Below, piece after piece: positions 8,286 through 15,528 of a stretch of 46,517 nucleotides of DNA (position 1 is its first letter; every line of letters begins with the position of its first letter). The DNA is from a bacterium BMS3Bbin03. Lineage in GTDB: Bacteria > Zhuqueibacterota > JdFR-76 > BMS3Abin05. The notes under the pieces were generated by a model. The model made no database searches and was not told where the DNA came from. It saw only the letters and a list, made by a program, of their open reading frames with translations. The stretch is from positions 1 through 46,517 of the forward strand of contig BDTM01000118.1 in the NCBI GenBank assembly GCA_002898015.1, given 5' to 3'. Both the position numbers and the translations under genes were made by a program.

Positions 8286-8615
8286 ATGGCGTATCTATAT
8301 TTAGCAATAGCGATAATTGCTGAAGTTACGGCAACAAGTGCCTTAAAGGCTTCTGATGAATTTACAAAAATAATCCCTGTCCTGATAATTATTACAGGCT
8401 ATGGGATTGCATTTTATTTTATGACTCTGGTGTTAAGAACCATACCGATAGGAATCACATATGCCGTTTGGTCCGGCCTGGGCATTGTTTTGGTTGCTAT
8501 TGTGGGAGCGGTTTTATATAAGCAAATTCCGGACACACCGGCAATTATCGGTATGGGATTAATAATTACGGGAGTGGCTGTTATAAATATTTTTTCAAAA
8601 ACAGTCAGCCATTAA
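8286..8615 (+). CDS. Small multidrug resistance (SMR) family efflux protein, EmrE/Qac-like
   Basis: 109 residues with four membrane helices, the normal SMR length. The essential helix-1 glutamate is present (E13 in AIIAEVTATSALK), together with the GITYAVWSGLG motif of helix 3 containing the substrate-pocket tryptophan, and GVAVINIFSK at the end of helix 4. SMR proteins are dual-topology dimers of the inner membrane that exchange protons for quaternary ammonium or guanidinium compounds. AAAAGGAGATAACTAA just before the ATG is a strong ribosome-binding site. EmrE/Qac-type rather than Gdx-type is likely from the helix-1 motif but not proven. Confidence 0.9.
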   Translation: MAYLYLAIAIIAEVTATSALKASDEFTKIIPVLIIITGYGIAFYFMTLVLRTIPIGITYAVWSGLGIVLVAIVGAVLYKQIPDTPAIIGMGLIITGVAVINIFSKTVSH

Positions 8616-8683
8616 GCTTGGTGTCAAGATGAAAAAAGGGAATACAATGCCATCGAACAAAAAAACTTAAAGGGAGGCAAGAG

Positions 8684-9259
8684 ATGATATGGATTTATGT
8701 TGGTTTAGGTATTTCCATAGGTATCTCGGTGGTGCTGGGCCTATATGTTTTTTCTGAGATAAAAAAGACGTATGATAAAAAAGGAACATTTACGAACAGA
8801 CTTCTGTCTCTTTGGTATGCCATGTGGGCATTCCACCATGTGTCGTTGGCGCTGGCGTCATTCTACGGCGTGTGGTTGATAGCGATCGACAAAACATTTG
8901 CCCTGGCAGGAGGTTTGATTTTATTTGGAATTGGCGTCATTCTACTGTCGATGGGAATGATTGAGTTTCGTTCATTGCGTCGATCGACAGGACAGGATAT
9001 TTCGAAACTTATAACCACCGGCGTATACCGATGGAGCAGGAATCCGCAGTTTGTCGGCTGGTTTTTAATCCTTTTGGGAATATCGCTTGCCGGGCGGTCG
9101 GGATTGGCATTTGTACTTACAGGCGTGTTCGCCGTTGTGATTTATTTGTATACGGTCCTGTTGGCAGAGCCTTACCTTGGGAGTTTGTATGGAGAGGAGT
9201 ACCGTCTGTACAAATTGAGAACCGCAAGATGGATTGGGATACCGAGAAAAAATAAATAA
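8684..9259 (+). CDS. Isoprenylcysteine carboxyl methyltransferase-like integral membrane methyltransferase
   Basis: 191 residues with about five hydrophobic helices. The C-terminal half carries the family hallmark: TTGVYRWSRNPQFVGWFLI (the RxPxY-like cofactor motif region), a long hydrophobic hairpin, then AEPYLGSLYGEEYRLYK with the conserved E and Y residues of ICMT/PEMT proteins. These enzymes use S-adenosylmethionine at the membrane; the bacterial substrates are often lipids or unknown. GGGAGGCAAGAG provides a strong Shine-Dalgarno. It follows the SMR gene in the same AT-rich run and is followed by a second inverted-repeat element. Confidence 0.85.
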   Translation: MIWIYVGLGISIGISVVLGLYVFSEIKKTYDKKGTFTNRLLSLWYAMWAFHHVSLALASFYGVWLIAIDKTFALAGGLILFGIGVILLSMGMIEFRSLRRSTGQDISKLITTGVYRWSRNPQFVGWFLILLGISLAGRSGLAFVLTGVFAVVIYLYTVLLAEPYLGSLYGEEYRLYKLRTARWIGIPRKNK

Positions 9260-9269
9260 AATTGACATC

Positions 9270-9362
9270 GCCCAACAGCGGCTGTGAGGTTTCGTTCCCT
9301 GCGGTGACTACACCGAAATACGCCGGAGGCGCACTTGTCACAGCCGTGAACCATTATACGCA
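9270..9362 (+). repeat. Inverted repeat after the methyltransferase, attC-like
   Basis: GCCCAAC (9270-9276), which fits the R'' consensus RYYYAAC, is followed by CGGCTGTGA (9279-9287). This pairs perfectly with TCACAGCCG (9338-9346), after which the element ends in ATTATACGC. The overall size and the unpaired central part are like an attC site, but the 3' GTTRRRY box is degenerate. The remaining gap up to 9478 holds no gene. Confidence 0.4.
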
Positions 9363-9478
9363 ATCAAGAAAATAATGAAAGAAAATTTGAAGAAAAATCA
9401 CCTTGTCAGAAAAGATCCGGAGAAATCCTTGTCTTCAATTGCAGCATTAACTCTGACTTTTTAAGGAAACCCTGTTTA

Positions 9479-10015
9479 ATGATCGACAATACGAAAAAAA
9501 ATCAATCTTATGAAAGACGTTATAAACGAACGCTATTATTTCTAAAAAAACATGTCGGTGAAAAATCCCGAATATTGGATTTAGGGGTCGAAAACCTATT
9601 TTCAAAAATAATGAGAGAAAATGGATACAGCGTCATTAATACGGATGGGGAAGACCTTGACATAAATTATCAAAAATATGTCGATTGTGATGTAGATGTG
9701 GTCACGGCATTTGAAATTTTTGAACATATGTTGGCGCCGTTCAACTTTTTGAGAGAATTGAAGACGGATAAATTAATAGCATCTGTTCCTTTGAGGCTGT
9801 GGTTTGCAAGCGCTTATTGGAATGAGAAAGATGATTGGGATAAACACTATCACGAATTTGAAAAAAAGCAATTTGATTATTTACTGGAAAAAACCGGATG
9901 GAAAATTATTGATTATGCGAAATGGACTTCTTACGACCGGTGGAAAATAGGCATCAGACCTTTATTAAGACATTTCTATCCGAGGTACTATATCGTCTAT
10001 TGCGTAAGAAAATGA
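9479..10015 (+). CDS. Class I SAM-dependent methyltransferase-like protein, degenerate motif I
   Basis: 178 residues. The pattern follows small methyltransferases of the Methyltransf_11/23 type: motif I-like SRILDLGVENLFSKIM, an acidic strand-2 region (INTDGEDLDI), VDVVTAFEIFEHMLAP corresponding to the motif IV strand and the helix after it, and IASVPLRLWF. The glycine-rich loop that normally reads DxGxGxG is reduced to DLGVENL, so cofactor binding may be weakened. The domain is also short at its C-terminus. The gene is AT-rich like its neighbours and has no obvious partner. Substrate unknown. Confidence 0.72.
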   Translation: MIDNTKKNQSYERRYKRTLLFLKKHVGEKSRILDLGVENLFSKIMRENGYSVINTDGEDLDINYQKYVDCDVDVVTAFEIFEHMLAPFNFLRELKTDKLIASVPLRLWFASAYWNEKDDWDKHYHEFEKKQFDYLLEKTGWKIIDYAKWTSYDRWKIGIRPLLRHFYPRYYIVYCVRK

Positions 10016-10369
10016 CAAGACTGTGTAAATTGCATTTTGTTTATATTCTCGTTAAGCCAAAACCGCATCAAACCCTCCTTCTACAAAATCTGTATTATTA
10101 TATTCAGGGCTTCGCTGATCTTTTCATCTGACCTCCCCGGGCACTTCATCGCTTTGACCGGCTTTGAGTCGTATTCGCACCAGAATCAATAGGCGTCCGG
10201 AGAACACCGGGTTATTTTCATTAAGATTAATCCTAAAAAAACTAAAACATTCGTTCCCTTCCGAATGCTTCCTGAAAAGAAGCTGTCATTATTTGTTATA
10301 ATAGAATCTCTGCGTTCCCGGCGACCGCGGCGGTGAATTAGTCCGGTTAGAAATTATTTTAAAAAACAC
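10016..10369. other. Gene-free intergenic stretch
   Basis: No convincing coding frame or RNA is seen. Short frames are present on both strands but lack family resemblance. The promoter of the metal-resistance operon begins at 10370. Confidence 0.5.
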
Positions 10370-10398
10370 TTGACATGATAATAAAATGTACTTATATT
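10370..10398 (+). promoter_or_regulatory. Sigma-70-type promoter of the arsR-cadA operon
   Basis: Perfect -35 TTGACA (10370-10375), a 17-base spacer and -10 TATATT (10393-10398). The start of transcription would fall inside the operator immediately downstream. Confidence 0.75.
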
Positions 10399-10403
10399 GT
10401 CGC

Positions 10404-10423
10404 ATATGAACAGATGAGCATAT
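10404..10423 (+). promoter_or_regulatory. ArsR/SmtB-type operator
   Basis: A 20-bp interrupted palindrome of the form ATATGnnCAnnTGnnCATAT sits five bases after the -10, across the expected transcription start. This is the usual place and form of SmtB/CadC/CzrA operators, so metal-free regulator bound here should block initiation. Confidence 0.7.
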
Positions 10424-10447
10424 ATAATATAAATGGAAGGATTCGTA

Positions 10448-10831
10448 ATGGCTGCAACGATTGAAATCTGCAAGGATACTTTTATTCATAAGGACGCTGT
10501 GGAAAAATTAAAGCGAATTACACCCTCTGAAGAAACTCTGTACAGCCTGTCAGAGCTTTTTAAGGTGTTTGGCGATACAACAAGAATAAAAATTCTCTTT
10601 ATGCTTTTTGTATCGGAGGTCTGTGTTTGTGATATTGCGGCGTTTTTAAATATGTCGCAATCGGCTATCTCCCATCAATTAAGAATTCTTAAACAGATGC
10701 GGTTGGTTAGATTTCGCCGGCAGGGTAAAACGGTGTTCTATTCACTGGATGACAATCACATCAAACGCATTTTTGATCAGGGGCTGGAGCATATTCTGGA
10801 AAGAAGTAGAGGAGAAAGAAGTAATGGATGA
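10448..10831 (+). CDS. ArsR/SmtB-family metal-responsive repressor (CadC/SmtB-like)
   Basis: 127 residues from the ATG at 10448, preferred over the in-frame ATG at 10433 because GGAAGG lies seven bases before it. A winged helix-turn-helix is centred on CDIAAFLNMSQSAISHQLRIL. Both known metal sites of the family are visible. VCVCD in the recognition region matches the alpha-3N thiolate site of CadC (ELCVCD). The last helix has D-x-H-x10-H-x2-E (DNH...H..E), the alpha-5 zinc site of SmtB/CzrA. The protein is therefore expected to release its operator on binding Zn, Cd or Pb. Its stop overlaps the start of the ATPase gene by eight bases, so the two are translationally coupled. Confidence 0.92.
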   Translation: MAATIEICKDTFIHKDAVEKLKRITPSEETLYSLSELFKVFGDTTRIKILFMLFVSEVCVCDIAAFLNMSQSAISHQLRILKQMRLVRFRRQGKTVFYSLDDNHIKRIFDQGLEHILERSRGERSNG

Positions 10832-12959
10832 CCAAAACGGCAGTAAAAAATTTATGTTAAATAATCTTAGCTGCTCGGATTGTGCGCTGAAAATTGAAAA
10901 AAAGTTATCAAAAATAGAGGGTATTTCACAGGCCACAATTAATTTCTCCACAAAAACGCTTGTGCTAAAATATGAAGATCACGATCATTCAGACCAACTC
11001 ATTCAAAAGGCAAAAGATGTCCTAAAATCAGAACAACCGGATATTGAGATAATTGAAAAAGGCAGGGGCGAAAATAATGAGTCTATAATTAGCAGGAAAG
11101 AAATTGGTTTACTCGCTGTGGGTGCTGTTCTTTTTGCTGTGGGTTTGATTATAAAACTGCCTCCTTGGGAAGAATTTTCTTTGTTCTTGGTGAGTTATGT
11201 GATCATTGCAAGCGACATCGTCTGGAAGGCCATTCGAAACGTATTCCGTGGAAAGGTTTTTGATGAATATTTTCTACTCACAATAGCTACGATAGGGGCA
11301 TTTGCAATCAGTAAATATCCGGAGGCTGTGGCGGTTATACTATTTTTTAAGGTTGGTGAATTGTTTCAGGATATTGCTCTGAATCGTTCACGACGATCCA
11401 TTCAGTCGTTAATGGAAATACGGCCCGACTATGCCAATTTAAAAACAGATGGCGAAATAAAGCGGGTAAACCCTGATGATGTGGTGATTGGTGATAAAAT
11501 TCTCGTAAAGCCGGGCGAAAAGGTTCCGCTTGACGGGGTTATTTTGGACGGTTCTTCACTGGTGGATACCTCTGCTTTAACCGGTGAATCTATGCCGCGA
11601 AAATTAAAACCGGGTGAGAATATTCTCTCCGGCATGATTAACAAAACGGGACTTCTAACGGTTCAGGTTACGAAGCCGTTTAGTGAATCCACCGTATCTA
11701 AAATATTGGATTTGGTTGAGAATGCCGCCAGCAAAAAAGCGCCTACAGAGAAATTTATCACGAAGTTCGCAAAATATTACACGCCCGCTGTCGTTTTCGG
11801 AGCGTTTTTGATTGCGGTTGTTCCGGTGCTGCTTTATCATATTCCGGCCTTGACCTCTATGTTCGGACATGAAGAAACTTTTTCCGAATGGATATACAAG
11901 GCGCTAATATTTCTGGTGATTTCCTGCCCGTGTGCGCTTGTCATTTCGATCCCCCTTGGATTTTTTGGAGGAATAGGAGCTGCCTCGAAACACGGTATTC
12001 TGGTCAAAGGCTCTAATTATCTGGAAGCGCTGAATAATGTTCATACCATTGTCTGGGATAAAACCGGCACATTGACAAAAGGGGTTTTTAAAGTGACGGA
12101 TATTATCTCTAAAAATAATGTTCCGGAAAAGGAAATCCTGAAGTTGGCTGCCTGGGCAGAAAGTCAATCCAGCCACCCCATTGCTCAATCCATCCAGGAA
12201 GCCTTTGATGAAAAAGCAGATGCAGATAAAATAAGCAGTTACGAGGAATTTTCCGGATATGGAATAAAAGCACAAGTGGAGAATCAGCTTGTACAGGTGG
12301 GAAACGATAAATTCCTCCACAGAGAAAAAATTGAACACGACACCTGCTACGTGAAAGGCACGGTGGTCCACGTGGTTATTAATCACAAATATGCGGGTTA
12401 TATCGTGATTTCCGACGAGATCAAAGAAGATGCCGGTACGGCAATCCGGAAACTCAGAGAGATGGGTGTGAAAAAACAGATTATGCTGACCGGCGATAGC
12501 GAAGATGTGGCAAAAGCGGTGGCGCAGAAGGTGGGGGTGGACGAGTATTTTGCTGAGTTATTGCCGCAGCAAAAGGTTGAAAAGATTGAAGAATTGATGA
12601 AAACCAAAGAGAATGAAAAGGCTCTCATCACATTTGTGGGTGACGGCATAAATGATGCGCCTGTGTTAATGCGTTCGGATATTGGTGTAGCCATGGGGGC
12701 ATTGGGTTCCGATGCAGCCATCGAAGCGGCGGATGTTGTTTTAATGACCGATGAACCCTCGAGATTGTGTCGGGCACTCGAAATTGCAAAAAGAACCCGA
12801 ACAATCGTCTGGCAAAATATCGGCTTCGCATTGGGTGTTAAGGGGATCTTCCTGACGATGGGAGCAGTGGGACTGGCCACCATGTGGGAGGCTGTATTTG
12901 CCGATGTGGGCGTTGCTTTGCTGGCAATATTAAATGCGACACGGGTACTAAGAAAATAG
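10824..12959 (+). CDS. cadA: Heavy-metal P1B-type ATPase (CadA/ZntA-like Zn/Cd/Pb exporter)
   Basis: 711 residues from the ATG at 10824, inside the end of the repressor gene and preceded by GGAGAAAGAAGTA; the open frame extends upstream only through the repressor's coding sequence. Domains in order: an N-terminal HMA domain with LSCSDC (C17, C20); membrane helices; the actuator loop with TGES; CPC in helix 6 (SCPCALVISIPLG); the phosphorylation motif DKTGT; the HP motif SSHPIA; GDGINDAP; and the last helix pair with GVKGIFL and ADVGVALLA, whose Lys and Asp are characteristic of the Zn/Cd/Pb subgroup. It exports divalent soft metals from the cytoplasm using ATP. Regulated with the repressor by the operator at 10404-10423. 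Confidence 0.95.
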   Translation: MDDQNGSKKFMLNNLSCSDCALKIEKKLSKIEGISQATINFSTKTLVLKYEDHDHSDQLIQKAKDVLKSEQPDIEIIEKGRGENNESIISRKEIGLLAVGAVLFAVGLIIKLPPWEEFSLFLVSYVIIASDIVWKAIRNVFRGKVFDEYFLLTIATIGAFAISKYPEAVAVILFFKVGELFQDIALNRSRRSIQSLMEIRPDYANLKTDGEIKRVNPDDVVIGDKILVKPGEKVPLDGVILDGSSLVDTSALTGESMPRKLKPGENILSGMINKTGLLTVQVTKPFSESTVSKILDLVENAASKKAPTEKFITKFAKYYTPAVVFGAFLIAVVPVLLYHIPALTSMFGHEETFSEWIYKALIFLVISCPCALVISIPLGFFGGIGAASKHGILVKGSNYLEALNNVHTIVWDKTGTLTKGVFKVTDIISKNNVPEKEILKLAAWAESQSSHPIAQSIQEAFDEKADADKISSYEEFSGYGIKAQVENQLVQVGNDKFLHREKIEHDTCYVKGTVVHVVINHKYAGYIVISDEIKEDAGTAIRKLREMGVKKQIMLTGDSEDVAKAVAQKVGVDEYFAELLPQQKVEKIEELMKTKENEKALITFVGDGINDAPVLMRSDIGVAMGALGSDAAIEAADVVLMTDEPSRLCRALEIAKRTRTIVWQNIGFALGVKGIFLTMGAVGLATMWEAVFADVGVALLAILNATRVLRK

Positions 12960-13052
12960 AATTCTTGCGTTTCATCTTTTGGCAGATTTCGTAATGGCCC
13001 TTCCAAAACTGATTTCGTCATTATCAATTCTGATGTGGAACCCCTGAAAAAT

Positions 13053-13083
13053 AAAAAGTTCTTCGCGAGAATGCGTACTTTTT
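13053..13083 (+). terminator. Terminator-like hairpin after the ATPase gene
   Basis: AAAAAGT (13053-13059) pairs with ACTTTTT (13077-13083). The loop contains CGCGAGAATGCGT and a small TTC-GCGA-GAA inner hairpin. A near-identical element with a compensated base pair lies after the EpmA-like gene at 36643-36674. The remaining intergenic stretch to 13378 is AT-rich and shows no gene. Confidence 0.45.
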
Positions 13084-13378
13084 AAACGATTGGCAGCGAT
13101 CATTCCGGATCAAAATGAAAAGAGATATTGATTGCCGGAAATGTGTGGATTTGTGCTGCCATTAACCGTTAAGGTCAAATCAAAAAATCCGAATGTCAAA
13201 TGAAGCTCAAAATTCAAATGCAAACCGGAAATATGATTTTTCAGAAACAGAAGGGTGGCTGATTATGGATAAAAAATGCAAATACTTTATCTAACGGGGT
13301 GAAGATTTTATTTGACATTGGCGTTTTTGAATTTGGTATTGGGTGTCAGCAAAATGCGGACTCTTTTTTTCGTGTTCG

Positions 13379-13424
13379 TTCGTGTCAATTCGTGGGAAGA
13401 AAAAGGCCCACGAATGTGCACGAA
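13379..13424. repeat. Long imperfect hairpin of the TTCGTG...CACGAA type
   Basis: TTCGTGTCAATTCGTGGG (from 13379) pairs with CCCACGAATGTGCACGAA (13407-13424), followed by TTTTT. Pieces of the same sequence recur in other gaps of the window, near 19099, 27808 and 31360-31440, so it is a dispersed intergenic repeat. Confidence 0.5.
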
Positions 13425-13465
13425 TTTTTCACTAATTTTTAAAACAAAAAACTTAGGATGAACCA

Positions 13466-13500
13466 AATAAAAAGAGTCTGCCAAACGATCTGACAGACTC
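13466..13500 (-). terminator. Rho-independent terminator of the beta-helix protein gene
   Basis: Read on the minus strand, GAGTCTGTC...GGCAGACTC (13500-13474) forms a stable hairpin followed by a T-rich run (13473-13466). It lies about 115 bases past the stop codon at 13615. Confidence 0.75.
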
Positions 13501-13614
13501 CGTGGGGTTGTTTCGTGACAGATCCTGAATCCGGTCTCAGTTGGGATTTTCTTAATCAACTGCCGTCACTTTGGATTTTTGTCCTAAATCCGATTTATTC
13601 TAACAAACTATTCT

Positions 13615-15261
13615 TTATTTCATCAGGGTCATCTTTTTGGTGAACCGGTGTGCCCCAATTATCAATTGATAAATGTAAATGCCGCTCGGCATATTGGCTG
13701 CGTTCCAAAGCGCTTTGTATGCCCCGGCATTCAGGCGTTCATTCACCAATTCCGCCACTTTCTGACCCATGAGGTTAAACACAGTCAATTCCGCGTGACC
13801 TCCGACCGGCAATGCAAAGGAAATTTGCGTAACCGGATTAAAAGGATTGGGGTAATTCTGCTTCAACTCAAATGTGTTCGGAGCTGTCTCAGACAGGCGG
13901 TTTTCTTCCACAGCCGTGCTGGATTTTTTGAGGAAACCCAATTGAGAGAGGGCGGTCCAGCCTTCGGCCCAATCGAACGAGCCAAAAGCCCCCACGTAAT
14001 TGACGGGAGTGAAAAATCCGTCGTTCGGCACCGTTGTGTATCCTGTCCACAGCGGGCTGCCTGCTTTAGGACGGGGGTCCAGATTCCCGTCGTTCGTACG
14101 GCTGATGCCCTCCAATTGAGGATCCACAAACCGGTTGTTGTTCGCAGCATCGGTCATCGCAGTCCGCACAAAGTCCTGCGGAAACATCTGATCGGCCGCA
14201 TCCCCGGCGCCAAAGCCGAACCAAATGTCGTTCTGGTAGACAATGTCACCCGCCGCCAAACGCGCCCGGCTGTCTTCGCCCGAGGCCAGGTCTTCGATGT
14301 TCAACGCATGCCCGGCAAAATCCGTAAACAGGCTGTTGTAATATTTGCCGCCGGCATTGTCCCGCATGATGATGCCGTGGTCATTGGCCGCATTGCCGGA
14401 GTTTTTCCCCGATCCAATGTACGTGGCGTTGTAAATCTCGGGAATGGCGTAGGGCTTACCGTCTTCCGGTACGGTCCCGCCGTCGTGCTCTCCCATGCGG
14501 TTTCCCAGCACATCCGACTGAATCACAAACCAGAACTGTCCCTTGCCCCGGAAGCCTTCATCATAATCGAAGCCGTCGTCCGCATTGAAGGCACTGATCA
14601 GGTGTTTGGTCTGCACCGTTCCGCCGAACCACTCGTATCCGTCATCTTTGTTATTCAGCACCTCGATGTAGTCGATGGTCGTTCCTCTTCCCACCGCCCC
14701 AAAGGTCAGCCCGTTAATCTCGTTGCCGGCGCCGATGTCCGTTCCGCCGTAGCGAATCGACACGTATTTCATCACGCCTGAGGTGTCATCATCATCGGTA
14801 CCGCCGTAGGCGCCACGCGGCTCGGTCGAGGGAATTCCCTCGATCTGTCCCACGCGGGCCGCCGTGTTAATTTGGGCTCGCCCCAGCAGAATCACACCGC
14901 CCCACAACCCGCGTGCATCCAGCGGCATGTCATTGGGATCAGTCACATCATCCGCTAACGCCGTGAAAATAATCGGATGATCCACCGTTCCTTCCGCAAA
15001 AATCTTTCCGCCCCGGGGCACAATCAGCGCACTCGCACTGGCGCCCTGACCCGGACTGCCCTTGATGATCGTTCCCGGCTCGATGGTCAATGTGGCCGTG
15101 CTGTCCACAAATACAAACCCATGTAAAATATATGTGTTGTCCGATGTCCACACCACATGATCGCCCGGCTGAATATCATTGTCGTGAATGTCGATGTTTG
15201 AACCGAACGCCAGTGCAGGAAATAACAGCATCATAAAAATTGAAATCCATTTGCGAAACAT
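13615..15261 (-). CDS. Secreted beta-helix protein with C-terminal type IX-like sorting domain
   Basis: 548 residues. A signal peptide (MFRKWISIFMMLLFPALAFG) is followed by a repeat-rich body resembling right-handed beta-helix proteins (YILHGFVFVDSTATLTIEPG, ALIVPRGGKIFAEGT and similar strands). The body is rich in Gly, Asp and Asn: YGGTDDDDTSG, NADDGFDYDEGF, DHGIIMRDNAGGKYY. The last 85 residues form a FlgD-like/type IX sorting domain: QNYPNPFNPVTQISFALPVG, then TVFNLMGQKV, GIYIYQLI and a basic end. It should be exported by Sec, then moved across the outer membrane. The ATG is preceded by GAGGAGAAAAAT. It lies 267 bases downstream of the TonB-dependent receptor on the same strand and may share its Pho-box promoter. 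The ligand is unknown; phosphate-linked substrates are an inference from context. Confidence 0.85.
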   Translation of the reverse strand: MFRKWISIFMMLLFPALAFGSNIDIHDNDIQPGDHVVWTSDNTYILHGFVFVDSTATLTIEPGTIIKGSPGQGASASALIVPRGGKIFAEGTVDHPIIFTALADDVTDPNDMPLDARGLWGGVILLGRAQINTAARVGQIEGIPSTEPRGAYGGTDDDDTSGVMKYVSIRYGGTDIGAGNEINGLTFGAVGRGTTIDYIEVLNNKDDGYEWFGGTVQTKHLISAFNADDGFDYDEGFRGKGQFWFVIQSDVLGNRMGEHDGGTVPEDGKPYAIPEIYNATYIGSGKNSGNAANDHGIIMRDNAGGKYYNSLFTDFAGHALNIEDLASGEDSRARLAAGDIVYQNDIWFGFGAGDAADQMFPQDFVRTAMTDAANNNRFVDPQLEGISRTNDGNLDPRPKAGSPLWTGYTTVPNDGFFTPVNYVGAFGSFDWAEGWTALSQLGFLKKSSTAVEENRLSETAPNTFELKQNYPNPFNPVTQISFALPVGGHAELTVFNLMGQKVAELVNERLNAGAYKALWNAANMPSGIYIYQLIIGAHRFTKKMTLMK

Positions 15262-15528
15262 ATTTTTCTCCTCGATTTTTGTAAATGATTTTTTCTCATT
15301 TTTTGTTTAACCTCTACATCTCCTCCGCAAAAAAACAAAAACAGGTCATCACTATTTTTTCGCATAGCTGCGTCCAAAGGGCTGAGCTGCTTTTTGTCCG
15401 ACCCGCCTGCGGCGGATTTAGTGCCGCTCAACCGGTGCGCCCATCTTCTACGCTTTTTCGTAGAGGTTGGGTTGCAAGCGTCCAATCGCCTCCTTTCTTT
15501 TCCGGTCGACTTCATCCAACAGAGCGCT

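Noticed and set aside
12398..13027. Minus-strand open frame (209 codons)
   Set aside because: It is antisense to the P-type ATPase region with GDGINDAP. Its Ser/Ala/Thr-rich composition is typical of a shadow frame.
13648..14781. Long plus-strand open frame (377 codons)
   Set aside because: It is antisense to the beta-helix protein gene, has no family pattern or ribosome-binding site, and reflects the GC-rich codon pattern of the real gene.
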